A DNA stretch of 54,603 nt from contig NZ_LBJG01000078.1 in the NCBI RefSeq assembly GCF_028128765.1, forward strand, positions 1 to 54,603, written 5' to 3'. The position numbers and the translations under genes are program-made. Origin of the DNA: Bradyrhizobium sp. CCBAU 51627. Its GTDB lineage: Bacteria; Pseudomonadota; Alphaproteobacteria; Rhizobiales; Xanthobacteraceae. Under the pieces are notes generated by a model that was not told the DNA's origin, ran no database searches, and saw only the letters and a program-made list of their open reading frames with translations. Below are positions 36,128 to 43,928 of the stretch, in pieces; position 1 is the stretch's first letter; every line of letters starts with the position of its first letter.

Positions 36128-36199
36128 CGCAGAAAACGCGCCTCAGTTAGGTTTGCAACAAACCGTCTTCGACCGCTCGCTTATACGAAGTCCAGAGCG

Positions 36200-36502
36200 T
36201 CACCCAAGTAGGCGCCGGCTGACATTGACGATGAAACCCGTCGGCACGCCGATGATGGCGCCGAGCAGGCCGTAGCCGAAGGCGCTGAGTGCGCCGGCCG
36301 TCACCGCGCCGTACAAGGCGCCCATACCTGAGCACATTGCCGCCACACCGATCAGGGTCTGATCGTTTTTCTCTTCGATCCGGTGTTGGCGCCGCTCTCT
36401 TGAGCTTTGCGTATAAGGCCCGGCTGGCTCACGCGACCCGCAGTGCGGCCAGGCAATGGCTGAAAACGAGATACTACCGCCGCAATCGTAGCACTTGATC
36501 AA
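36200..36502 (-). CDS. Small zinc-ribbon membrane protein with one ligand replaced
   Basis: The product has 100 residues. It starts from a TTG at 36502 with a weak GGGAA site and begins MIKCYDCGGSISFSAIAWPHCGS. The usual ribbon would read CxxC...CPHC, but the third Cys is Trp here (IAWPHCG), one base away from Cys. A basic stretch is followed by one or two hydrophobic segments at about residues 50-95 (LIGVAAMCSGMGALYGAVTA and GLLGAIIGVPTGFIV). The function is unknown. With a ligand lost it may be a decaying gene. Confidence 0.6.
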   Translation of the reverse strand: MIKCYDCGGSISFSAIAWPHCGSREPAGPYTQSSRERRQHRIEEKNDQTLIGVAAMCSGMGALYGAVTAGALSAFGYGLLGAIIGVPTGFIVNVSRRLLG

Positions 36503-37236
36503 TTCCCGTTATGCGCATCGGTTGATCATCTGCCGCTTGTAGCCGCCTCGCTGTTGCGGCGCCATACGTTCGGCGGTGACTGTTCCGGGCGGGCAACGGC
36601 GCGATTTAGCCGATATGCTTGAGGAAGCCCCGCGCCGGCTTCCAAATCGGTTGGACGGTTGGCGGTCTCGCACATAGACCCCGACAATGAGGCCTGGCGC
36701 CGGCTGAACAGCCAGAGACTAGCTCTTCCGCTACTGGGCGGAAGCGAGGCCCGGCAATGGAGGCGAATCCAACCGGACCTCGCAGCCGCTTGATCCTGGA
36801 GGGGATCGAGACGGAGGATCGCATAGAAAGCGCGCCGTTTTTCGTCCTAGTTGCGGATCATTTCGCCGGAAAGCGCACGTTCGGGGTCCGCCATATTCGC
36901 GACGGTGCTAAAGACCTTGTCGGCGATGACGCTAACTATTGCCGCCGCTCGCCGGGCAGCTGCATCATGGATGTCGCAGTCGCCTCCACTCTACTCGCGC
37001 CTGGGTTTGTTAACCCTCTGCTGATCAAGCAGAAAGACGGCAGAAGGTGGCCGATCGGCGCCGATTATCGCACTGGTTGCGATGTTAAAAGCCCCCGTGT
37101 CCGCGATCGGGCCGAGCGCGACATCACGAAAGATCGGGACCACTGGCGCGATGGCGGCAACAGGCTCGAGGCATTGCGCTCCTCGAGCTTAGCGTCGCCC
37201 GATAACCACCGACACGACCTCGACGAAGAGAAGATC
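36503..37236. other. Gene-free stretch carrying repeat copy B
   Basis: No gene is supported in these ~730 bases. A rightward frame is open through most of it but shows no motif and passes straight through repeat copy B (37023-37095), so it is probably chance. The 3' end leads into the small gene at 37237. Confidence 0.45.
37023..37095 (+). repeat. Dispersed repeat, copy B
   Basis: This copy aligns without gaps to copy A over about 70 bases. It shares AGCAGAAAGACGGCAG and GATTATCGC, and its relevant frame reads S-S-R-K-T-A followed by a hydrophobic run (PIIALVAML). No complete gene starts from it. Confidence 0.55.
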
Positions 37237-37479
37237 ATGCCCGAGCAAATGAACGCCGAGCTTAAACGCAAACTGCAGGAACTATCGCGCCATAACGCGG
37301 TCGCCCGCGCGCTTGTCTTCTTGTGGAACTCCGGCACGCTGACCTACGAGGACTGGTCGACGAAGGCGATCTCTCTGCTCATTGATCAGAACGAAGCGCT
37401 CTCCGCGATCGCTGTGGATGCGGAGAAGCGCGCCTGCCGCCTGCCCAAAAACCCGCCAGTAGCTTCGCCCACTCGTTGA
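37237..37479 (+). CDS. Small hypothetical protein
   Basis: The product has 80 residues: MPEQMNAELKRKLQELSRHN opens a helix, then LVFLWNSGTLTYEDWSTKAISLLIDQNEALSAIAVDAEK. It is soluble, helical and slightly acidic. I chose the ATG at 37237; AGAG lies upstream. It resembles small orphan proteins I recall from Bradyrhizobium, but I cannot name a function. The next small gene follows at once, so they may form a two-gene operon. Confidence 0.55.
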   Translation: MPEQMNAELKRKLQELSRHNAVARALVFLWNSGTLTYEDWSTKAISLLIDQNEALSAIAVDAEKRACRLPKNPPVASPTR

Positions 37480-37490
37480 GAGCCCGTCCC

Positions 37491-37715
37491 GTGCCAGACA
37501 CCCCCAAGACCGAGGCACCACACTCGCGGCCCGCACTGCGGCTTGTCAGCGGCGCGAAGCAGGAGCCGCTGCGCTGCCCTGCCGCCGGCCGCGATGCCGA
37601 AAACGAGAAGATGCTTTGCTTCTACTTCAACCGGCGCGTGACCGACGACGAGATGCGGTTTCTTCACACTGTCATACGGCAGGTGGCCCTCATGCGCGAG
37701 ATTGACGGTCACTGA
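37491..37715 (+). CDS. Small hypothetical protein
   Basis: The product has 74 residues from a GTG at 37491; a TTG at 37476 overlapping the previous stop is an alternative. The N-terminal half is Pro/Ala-rich and probably disordered. The C-terminal half (EKMLCFYFNRRVTDDEMRFLHTVIRQVALM) looks folded and helical. No known domain. It follows the 80-residue gene by 11 bases. Confidence 0.5.
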   Translation: MPDTPKTEAPHSRPALRLVSGAKQEPLRCPAAGRDAENEKMLCFYFNRRVTDDEMRFLHTVIRQVALMREIDGH

Positions 37716-38129
37716 GAAAAATCCCGCCCCTCAGGTCGAACGAGGTGTGTTAGCGCAAACCGCACAAACCGAGGCAGCCAGAGACCGCTCGAGCCGGCTA
37801 TTAGAAAAGCCGGACGCTAGGGTCGGGCTTCCAAGATCAATTGAAACCGCGATTATCTTCGGCTGCGTCGCGTGGGAGCCGCCGGCGGACCTCTTTCTTT
37901 GCCTTGAGGAGGCAAAAACACTTTCGGCGGAACAAGAAGCCGACCAGCCAGCTCTGCCTGCAGCAGATCCATTAGGCTTTCCGTTGGCCCGTGTCCGCGG
38001 AGCGACAATTCCCTTTGGCTTGGGAGCGGGGGAGCAGGTCGGTGGATTGCATTACTGTTGCTCCTAGCAGGTTTTGGCCTCGACATCTTAACAGGTTCTT
38101 TTGGCTTTGCAGGCTCTTTTAGAGCAGCT
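37716..38129. other. Gene-free stretch
   Basis: No supported gene. TTTGCCT at 37889-37895 pairs with AGGCAAA after a 5-base loop, but no T-run follows on either strand. A rightward frame covering most of the stretch has no motif. Confidence 0.4.
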
Positions 38130-38288
38130 TCAGAGTAAAGAAACGTGATGGGTGGTGATCCGTCCGACGAGATGCGAACGTTCGTGAGCGGCCTCCTTGA
38201 GTGCGTCGGTTAAGCCGAGCATCTCGGCGGTCAGTTCCAGAACTTTGGTAAAGAGAAGCCTTGCCTCCGCGGAGTCGATCAAACCCAT
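38130..38288 (-). CDS. 52-residue hypothetical protein
   Basis: A short leftward frame from an ATG at 38288 to a stop at 38130 reads MGLIDSAEARLLFTKVLELT, AEMLGLTDALKEAAHERSHL and VGRITTHHVSLL. The composition is that of a real amphipathic-helix protein, without the Arg/Ser bias of shadow frames in high-GC DNA. No good ribosome site is seen. It lies back to back with repeat copy C. Confidence 0.4.
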   Translation of the reverse strand: MGLIDSAEARLLFTKVLELTAEMLGLTDALKEAAHERSHLVGRITTHHVSLL

Positions 38289-38301
38289 GATTTGGCTAGC
38301 G

Positions 38302-38400
38302 GATTGAGCAGAAAGACAGCGGAAGAAAGCTCCCTTACGCTGATAATCGCCGCGGACACTATGCTAGCGTCGGCCCGCTATTTGCCCGGGGCCAATCATT
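38302..38400 (+). repeat. Dispersed repeat, copy C
   Basis: This copy matches copy A from GATTGAGCAGAAAGAC onward with one single-base gap, and both include CTATTTGCCC and CCAAT near the end. The frame reads L-S-R-K-T-A, then a hydrophobic stretch. The next gene starts at its 3' edge. Confidence 0.6.
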
Positions 38401-38785
38401 GCCATCGCGAGAAATTTCCACCGAGTCGGCTGCTGCAGAAGATCGGGATCCGATCTTCGTAGTGATCGAGCGTCATCGCGAGCTGTCCGCGCACCACGAT
38501 GCGGCGGCGTCGGTTTCAGCCAAGCTCGAGGATGTTGCCGACTTTTTTGCCGCCGACGAGATCAGCGGCCAAAGGAACCTGGCTCTCTCGGAGCATGCAA
38601 ATGTGCTCATCCGTTCAAAGCCAACCACGATCGCGGGCGCTATCGCTCTGACCAGATACGTCGCCGGCCTTCCCGAGTGGGAGCTGCCCGACGATGATGC
38701 GTGGCACCAAGTGTTCCTAGAAGGGCTGGCGGACGCGATCGATGAAATCGGCACAGCGCAGCGGCTTGGGCGCTCAGGCGGCTAA
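38399..38785 (+). CDS. Conserved hypothetical protein of a rhizobial orphan family
   Basis: The product has 128 residues starting at a TTG at the edge of repeat copy C. It contains DPIFVVIERHRELSAHHDAA near the N-terminus and the more typical KPTTIAGAIALTRYVAG with WHQVFLEGLADAIDEI in the C-terminal half. I recall related proteins as repeated orphans in Bradyrhizobium, usually annotated as hypothetical. It is soluble and helical, without a known domain. Confidence 0.6.
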   Translation: MPSREISTESAAAEDRDPIFVVIERHRELSAHHDAAASVSAKLEDVADFFAADEISGQRNLALSEHANVLIRSKPTTIAGAIALTRYVAGLPEWELPDDDAWHQVFLEGLADAIDEIGTAQRLGRSGG

Positions 38786-38788
38786 GAC

Positions 38789-38848
38789 ATGGCGTTCGCC
38801 GGCATAATTTTCTGGGGTGCCGTCGCTGGGCTTCTCTATTTCCTTTAA
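38789..38848 (+). CDS. Possible 19-residue membrane microprotein
   Basis: The frame encodes MAFAGIIFWGAVAGLLYFL and then stops. Nearly every residue is hydrophobic, which would make one membrane helix. It begins 3 bases after the stop of the 128-residue gene, so it could be made by reinitiation. No independent ribosome site is seen; a chance frame is possible. Confidence 0.3.
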   Translation: MAFAGIIFWGAVAGLLYFL

Positions 38849-39009
38849 AGGGCCTCCCCAGCTCGACAAGGACGGTCTAAACTCGCGCCCCAATCTGCCG
38901 TATCCGCATCAGCATTTGTTTTGAAATTCTTGTTCTAAAGTCGAGCGCGGGGTCCGGCAGGTGCCGCTAAGATTTGCGGTTTTGGTGCTACCGCGCTTGG
39001 TTGGAGAAG

Positions 39010-39417
39010 GTGAGTTTTCAGATCTCGATACTTAAGATTCTCGCCGGCCAACCGGAGGGCCGGGCGAGCCTTGCCGTCCTGAAGGAGTACCTGGCGGTGT
39101 TCTACACCAGCGGTCCGGAGTGGACGGATCGTACGAAGCGATTGGCGGCGCGGGCGCTGGATCTCAATATTTTCGGACAAGGGCTGGTTACGCGAGAACC
39201 CGGACAATGGATCATAACCGACAAAGGCCGGGCCTTTCTTGCTCTTCTGGAACAGAAGAGCGTACCTGACTCTCAGGAGCGAACGCTCGAAGGCATGGCT
39301 GAGAACCCCCTTGCAAGTAAGCTTCCCGCGCTTGCGCCGGGCCGACAAGGTCACAGTGCCAGTCGCCGGCACCTCCGCCGAAAGCGGCTGAGGGCGCGCG
39401 ATGGGCGTTCCACCTAG
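39010..39417 (+). CDS. Conserved hypothetical protein, winged-helix-like
   Basis: The product has about 135 residues from a GTG at 39010: VSFQISILKILAGQPEGRAS, LAVLKEYLAVFYTSGPEWTD, then LDIFGQGLVTREPGQWIITDKGRAFLALLE, resembling helix-wing-helix proteins. The last ~35 residues are basic and disordered. I recall the same N-terminal pattern in many small Bradyrhizobium proteins. A possible GGAG site is very close to the GTG; starts further upstream at 38974 or 38998 cannot be excluded. Confidence 0.6.
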   Translation: MSFQISILKILAGQPEGRASLAVLKEYLAVFYTSGPEWTDRTKRLAARALDLNIFGQGLVTREPGQWIITDKGRAFLALLEQKSVPDSQERTLEGMAENPLASKLPALAPGRQGHSASRRHLRRKRLRARDGRST

Positions 39418-39444
39418 CTTCTCCGTAAAGCTCACGCCCGGCGA

Positions 39445-39478
39445 CAATGTTGCTCCATATCGTGCCGGAGCAACATTG
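39445..39478. terminator. Perfect 12-bp inverted repeat
   Basis: CAATGTTGCTCC at 39445-39456 pairs exactly with GGAGCAACATTG at 39467-39478 around a 10-base loop. It lies 28 bases after the winged-helix-like gene and could end its transcript, but C and not T follows. A two-sided protein-binding site is an alternative. Confidence 0.45.
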
Positions 39479-39626
39479 CCCCCCCGCGCACGGGCCTGAT
39501 GCCTCGAAGCCATACTTAGATCGCGGTTGTTTGAGACGGGGACATTGTAGTGGCAACCGATCGTGCCCCGTGGCGTGGTGTAACTGACAGCAGGCCACCG
39601 CCAATTTTCCGGCGGGTCGGAAGGCA

Positions 39627-41513
39627 TCAGCCTGCCACGGCGGGCAAGCCGACGATGGGATCATCGCTCAAGGGAGCGATGGTTTCCAGCGTCATGTAGC
39701 GGGCGCGCTGGACGGCCCATTCGTCGTTCTGTTCGAGCAGGATCGCACCGACGAGGCGAACAATGGCGTCCTCGTTTGGGAAGATGCCGACCACCTCGGT
39801 CCGCCGCTTGATCTCACCGTTGAGGCGCTCGATCGGATTGGTCGAATGCAGCTTGGCACGGTGCTGAGGCGGGAAGCTCATATAGGCGAGCACGTCGGGC
39901 TCGGCGTCATCCATGAAGGCGGCCAGCTTTGGCAGTTTGGGACGGAGCTGGTCGGCGACCTTGCGCCACTGAGCCTTGGCCGCTTCGGCATCGTCCTGGG
40001 CAAAGGCGGTGGCGATGAAGGCGGAGAGGACGCGTCTTCCGCTCTTGCCGGCATCGGCCAGGACGTTGCGCATGAAGTGGACGCGGGGGTCGTTGAAGAA
40101 GTGGCCAATAGATTTCGGCGCGATGCAGCGACGGGCTATCCTGGCCCCCGCGTCAAAGCTCGCGCCACGACCGATCTGAAGCCGCAAACGCATTCTGAGG
40201 GACAATCCAAGACAGAATAAGCGCAAGGAGAGCGGTTGCCAGCCGCTTGAGTTAATGGCGGCGGCCGTGAGGTAGGCCTGGATCTTCATATTCGGTAGAC
40301 CGCGCCGTATGGCGCGCGCCAGCCCATGCCAAGTTTTGGCTTCGCCGTGGAAGCCCTCCGAGCGCCAGCGATGGCGTTGATAGAGATGTCGATCCTGCTT
40401 AGTCCATCGCTCGCGACGGCGGCGGGCACGCAGCAGTGCCGGATAATGGTCACCGACAACGACCGCTTTGTTAACCCGCCCTTTGGATAGGCAATCGCCC
40501 TTGAGCGGACACCGGGTGCAATCCTTCGCCTTCGAGTAAAAGAAACGGCCGTGCTTGATGGGCCGAGCGGGGCGCAAGATACGCCCTCGCGGGCACTTCA
40601 AGATGTCGTTCTTGGCATCGTACCGGAAGCGTCTGAGCGGTACGCGACTCTTGATTGGTTCCGCTTTAGCTGGGATGAGGGCATCAATGCCGCGCCGCTC
40701 GAGCGCGCCGTAGACTTTAGCGTAGGCATAGCCCGCATCGGCGGTGACCACCTTTATGTCGATGCCCGTAATCGCTTCAACCTCATCGACTTGCGGCTCG
40801 ATCATCTCTCCTTCGTTCGTTTGTCCAGTCGTGACCGCGACATCCAGAATGACACCGACCTTGTCATCGACGGCAGTGTGCTGCTTATAAGCGGGTTCCA
40901 GCCGCCGGTTTCGGGCATTCGTAGCCATTGTCGCATCGGGATCAGTCGTGCAGACCTTTTTGTACTTCCCGCTTTGCCGGGCCTTTCTCTCATCTTCGCT
41001 TTGATTTTCGCTCAGCACATCCACCACATGCTGCTCGGTGAGGCTGTCCCAACTCACGTTGGCGCGGATTAGCGACGCATCGATGTGAACCACTTCGGCT
41101 GTTGCGATCTTGGCCTTCAGACAGGCTTGGACCGTGCGTTTAAAGATCCTACGGAATCGCTCTTCGCCCCAGCGCTGGCGGATGCGCGTCAGGCTGGAAT
41201 GGTGTGGTAGCTGCTCATGCAGGCCATAACCAGCAAACCAGCGAATGGCGATGTTAACCTGAGCCTCCCGGATCAACTTGCGATCGTGTACGATGCCGGT
41301 GAGCAGACCCGCGAGCATCAGGCGGACCGCGGCCTCCGGATCGATGCCTGGCCGACCATCGTTCGGGCAATAGCAGTCGGAAACCTCTTCCCTTAGCCAA
41401 GATACGTCGAGCACGCGATCGACCCGCGCCAGCACGTGCTCATCTGGGACGAGCTGTCTGAGCGTGCCAGTGATGAAGAGCTCCAACTGATCCCGCTCCT
41501 TGCGCCCCAGCAT
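39627..41513 (-). CDS. IS1182-type transposase, reading on into the IS256 transposase C-terminus
   Basis: The 628-codon frame starts at 41513 inside the inserted element. The first ~475 residues are an IS1182-type DDE transposase with RPGIDPEAAVRLMLAGLLTG, the first Asp in VVHIDASLIRANVSWDS, the second in VVTADAGYAY and the Glu in WRSEGFHGEAKTWHGLARAI. The frame has no stop before the right inverted repeat (read as IGHFFNDP). It crosses the junction at 40086 and continues in frame through the last ~150 residues of the IS256 transposase. The result is a chimeric protein carrying an extra IS256 C-terminal region. Whether the transposase part stays active is unknown. Confidence 0.85.
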   Translation of the reverse strand: MLGRKERDQLELFITGTLRQLVPDEHVLARVDRVLDVSWLREEVSDCYCPNDGRPGIDPEAAVRLMLAGLLTGIVHDRKLIREAQVNIAIRWFAGYGLHEQLPHHSSLTRIRQRWGEERFRRIFKRTVQACLKAKIATAEVVHIDASLIRANVSWDSLTEQHVVDVLSENQSEDERKARQSGKYKKVCTTDPDATMATNARNRRLEPAYKQHTAVDDKVGVILDVAVTTGQTNEGEMIEPQVDEVEAITGIDIKVVTADAGYAYAKVYGALERRGIDALIPAKAEPIKSRVPLRRFRYDAKNDILKCPRGRILRPARPIKHGRFFYSKAKDCTRCPLKGDCLSKGRVNKAVVVGDHYPALLRARRRRERWTKQDRHLYQRHRWRSEGFHGEAKTWHGLARAIRRGLPNMKIQAYLTAAAINSSGWQPLSLRLFCLGLSLRMRLRLQIGRGASFDAGARIARRCIAPKSIGHFFNDPRVHFMRNVLADAGKSGRRVLSAFIATAFAQDDAEAAKAQWRKVADQLRPKLPKLAAFMDDAEPDVLAYMSFPPQHRAKLHSTNPIERLNGEIKRRTEVVGIFPNEDAIVRLVGAILLEQNDEWAVQRARYMTLETIAPLSDDPIVGLPAVAG

Positions 41514-41585
41514 CTCGTTTGCTCCGCCGATCGCGAATCGCCGATGAGAACGGAATCAGCCAATTGCAGCTTTTTCAACGACCCC
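40086..41585 (-). mobile_element. IS1182-type insertion sequence, 1500 bp
   Basis: The ends are GGGGTCGTTGAA at 40086 and its exact complement TTCAACGACCCC ending at 41585; similarity continues for some 20 bases. The flanks carry the direct repeat ACGCG at 40081-40085 and 41586-41590, the duplicated target. Removing the element and one repeat restores the IS256 transposase frame. The DDE transposase, in the IS5 superfamily, fills almost the whole element. Confidence 0.88.
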
Positions 41586-42399
41586 ACGCGGCAGCGCTGC
41601 CAAGCGGTATTGAGCACCTTACTGACGGCGGCCTTGATGCCCTCATGCGCATCGGAGATCACGAGCTTGACGCCGCGCAGCCCGCGGCGGGCGAGCTTGC
41701 GCAAGAACGCGGTCCAGAACGTCTCGGCCTCGGAGGGGCCGATATCCATGCCCAGGATCTCGCGCCGGCCATCGCTGTTGACACCCACTGCGACGATCAC
41801 CGCGACCGAGACGATGCGCCCCTGCTGGCGCACCTTCACGTAGGTGGCGTCGATCCACAGATACAGCCAGTCGCCCTCGATCGGGCGGGCGAGGAAGGCC
41901 TTCACTTTGTCGTCGATCTCACCGCACAGCCGGCTCACCTGGCTCTTGGAGATCCCGCTCATGCCCATCGCCTGCACGAGGTCGTCGACCGAGCGGGTCG
42001 AGACGCCCTGCACATAAGCTTCCTGGATCACGGCGGTCAGCGCCTTCTCGGCCATCCGGCGCGGCTCCAGGAAACCCGGGAAGTAGCTTCCCTTGCGCAG
42101 CTTGGGAATGCGCAGCTCGACGACCCCGGCGCGCGTCTCCCAGCTCCGATCGCGGTAGCCGTTGCGCTGGGCCAGGCGCTCGGCGTTCTTCTCGCCGTAG
42201 GCCGCGCCGGTCAGCCCGGCGACCTCCAACTCCATCAGCCGCTGGGCGGCAAAGCCAATCATCTCGCGCAGCAGGTCGGCGTCGGGGGCCTTCTCCACAA
42301 GCGCGCGAAGGTTCATCATCTCGTCGGTCATCGGTGGTTCCTCGAATCAGGTTGGTGTCAGCAACCCGACCCTACCGGCGAATTGCCGGTGACCACCGC

Positions 42400-42452
42400 A
42401 AAGCCGTCCACCCGCTACGGCGCTATTTGAGGGCGCGCGGGCGGACGGCTTT
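42400..42452. repeat. 16-bp inverted repeat next to the IS256 end
   Basis: AAAGCCGTCCACCCGC at 42400-42415 pairs with GCGGGCGGACGGCTTT at 42437-42452 with one mismatch, around a 21-base loop. It touches the outer edge of the IS256 element and precedes the cold-shock remnant. It may be a terminator-like structure or a transposon trace. Confidence 0.4.
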
Positions 42453-42488
42453 GCTCTACCGAACTACACCATCACTGGGGACACGACC

Positions 42489-42731
42489 GTGGCAACCGGT
42501 ATTGTGAAGTGCTTCAGCGCGACAAAGGGTTATGGATTTATCAAGCCCGATGATGGCGAAGCCGAAGCCGCTTGGTGCCTCGCTGCTCACGTTCTCGCGC
42601 TGCATTGCAGCTCAAATGCGCATAAGGGCGGCGCTGGACATAAATACGGCGGAGACCATCGAGTTTTTGACGGATTTAATCGCAACGATTTTGCGAATTT
42701 GCGTGGTACACTCGAAGCCGGCCCTGGGTGA
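42489..42731 (+). pseudogene. Cold-shock protein (CspA-type), 3'-truncated
   Basis: From a GTG at 42489 the first ~23 residues match the cold-shock domain start (VATGIVKCFSATKGYGFIKP, with the RNP1 motif KGYGFI). The usual KWF reads KCF. After DDG the similarity ends and the rest of the frame looks random, so strands 3-5 of the domain are missing. It is a stub left next to the IS256 element. Confidence 0.75.
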
Positions 42732-42885
42732 TATCCTCATAAATCGAACCGGAACGAATGGTCTGGCTGTGGCGCCTGATTGATCGGGCGCTTTGGGCGT
42801 CAAAGTGATCAGCGAGGATCGGTCCTCTTTGCTGAGCCCAGCCAGCAAGCAAGCAATATTTTGAGGATGGAGCTCCTGAGATCAG

Positions 42886-43410
42886 ATGCCACCCAAGCTG
42901 CCTGCATTAGCAACACGCTCCCGGAAGGAGCCGCGCGTCAGCCAGGATCTACTCAGGCGTTTTACGTGGGAGATCAGATCAATCGACATATGTCTTGACG
43001 ATCTTCGGTCCTACCACGCGAATGCGCTTGGCATTACTGGTCCGCAAATGATGATCTTGATGGCTCTCACGGAGCTAGAAGAAGAGCATGGTGTTCCCGT
43101 CAATGCCGTCGCCAGGCTGATGAGAGTTGAGTCGGGTTTCATCACCAAGCAATCGAAGGAGCTCGAGAGTAAGCGGTTCGTGCGCCGGAAATCTGACATG
43201 AATGATGCCAGGTATGTCCTTTTGTCGCTCACGGACATCGCTCGCAAGAGCCTTGCGAGCATTGCAAGGCAGCAGGAGGAGCTTGAGCAGTTCGTCTTTG
43301 ATTATCTCAGCATTCAGGAGTTCGCCAAACTGGCGGCCTGTTTGAGTGGACTCAGGTCTCGGTTGGAGAAGGCTCGGCTGCACGCTGCGCTGGACTCTGA
43401 GACAGATTGA
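42886..43410 (+). CDS. MarR-family transcriptional regulator
   Basis: The product has 174 residues. A winged helix at about residues 50-120 shows LGITGPQMMILMALTELEEEHGVPVNAVARLMRV, SGFITKQSKELESKRFVRRK, SDMNDARYVLLSLTD and the wing. Helices on both sides form the dimer interface. MarR proteins usually repress nearby genes and let go when a small phenolic or oxidant binds. No obvious partner operon is adjacent, so the target is unknown. Confidence 0.85.
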   Translation: MPPKLPALATRSRKEPRVSQDLLRRFTWEIRSIDICLDDLRSYHANALGITGPQMMILMALTELEEEHGVPVNAVARLMRVESGFITKQSKELESKRFVRRKSDMNDARYVLLSLTDIARKSLASIARQQEELEQFVFDYLSIQEFAKLAACLSGLRSRLEKARLHAALDSETD

Positions 43411-43661
43411 GACAGTACTGGGAAGAACGCGGGCCTTCTGCTATCTTCCGAGAGACCATCTGAGCCAGCAGATCCCTTTCGAACAGTGTCGCCCCGCCCC
43501 GGGAGCGGATATGCCGTCCAGATGCAAGCACGGCGCCGGGCGCAGTCGAACGAAGGGCTCAATCAGCCGATTCAGCGGCTGGGGTCGAACGAACCGCAAC
43601 AAGAGTTTGAACGGCCCGCCCGTCCATTCAAAGCTGCTTGGCTGACCTGACGACGTTCGCC

Positions 43662-43928
43662 TCAGCGCAATTGCCTTCCCTGTCGCTCGAAGGCGTAGAT
43701 CGGATTGATACCGCAATAAGCATAGGTGCCGGATGCGGTAGCCATGCACTGACTGTAGGTCGAGAACTGGCAGTTGCCCGGATATCCCCAGGCTCGGCCC
43801 TGCAGGCAATAAACGTCTTGGCGAGCCGGTGGGGTGTACGAATGAACCCGTGAAGCAGCGGTCGAACCTGATCCAAAGCTGACGAGGATAGGAAGTGCTA
43901 GGATTCCAGTCGCGAGAAGGTAACGCAT
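43662..43928 (-). CDS. DUF3551-family small exported protein
   Basis: The product has 88 residues with a signal peptide (MRYLLATGILALPILVSFGS, then GSTAAS). The mature part carries the DUF3551 pattern of four cysteines: VYCLQGRAWGYPGNCQFSTY, SQCMATASGTYAYCGINP. These form two likely disulfides in the periplasm. The ATG has a GGAGGCAAGAG site. A FixK/FNR-type box centred 61 bases upstream suggests induction at low oxygen. The molecular role of DUF3551 is unknown, and the family is very common in Bradyrhizobium. Confidence 0.85.
   Translation of the reverse strand: MRYLLATGILALPILVSFGSGSTAASRVHSYTPPARQDVYCLQGRAWGYPGNCQFSTYSQCMATASGTYAYCGINPIYAFERQGRQLR

Larger units (their letters stand above)
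39627..42331 (-). pseudogene. IS256-family (mutator-type) transposase, split by insertion
   Basis: The N-terminal ~248 residues lie at 41586-42331 (PDADLLREMIGFAAQRLMEL, RSWETRAGVVELRIPKLRKG) with two catalytic Asp residues, in LYLWIDATYVKV and LVISDAHEGIKAA. The C-terminal ~150 residues lie at 39627-40085 with the catalytic Glu in STNPIERLNGEIKRR. The two parts join as WQRCR/VHFMRN, the usual family sequence, once the insert and one copy of the 5-base duplication are removed. The split makes the transposase inactive. Confidence 0.9.
39593..42394 (-). mobile_element. IS256-family element, interrupted by an IS1182-type element
   Basis: The ends are marked by imperfect inverted repeats: GGCCACCGCCAATTTTCCGG from 39593 against the complement of CCTACCGGCGAATTGCCGGT around 42371-42390. 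Taking out the 1505 bases of insert and duplication leaves about 1.3 kb, the normal IS256 size. It encodes one DDE transposase, read leftward, split into two parts by the insertion. Exact outer ends and any target duplication of this older element were not resolved. Confidence 0.8.

Noticed and set aside
36757..37236. In-frame upstream extension of the small gene at 37237
   Set aside because: The extension has no motif and runs through dispersed repeat copy B, and the internal ATG gives a compact helical protein.
37880..37910. Intrinsic terminator
   Set aside because: A 7-bp stem exists, but neither strand has a T-run after it and no supported gene ends just before it.
38935..39627. 230-codon leftward frame
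   Set aside because: It is antisense to the better-supported winged-helix-like gene and lacks motifs and a ribosome site.
42440..42520. tRNA-like 5' end on the minus strand (GGTGTAGTTCGGTAGAGC)
   Set aside because: The D-loop would be only four bases long, and no anticodon stem or T-arm follows; the stretch overlaps an inverted repeat and a cold-shock remnant.
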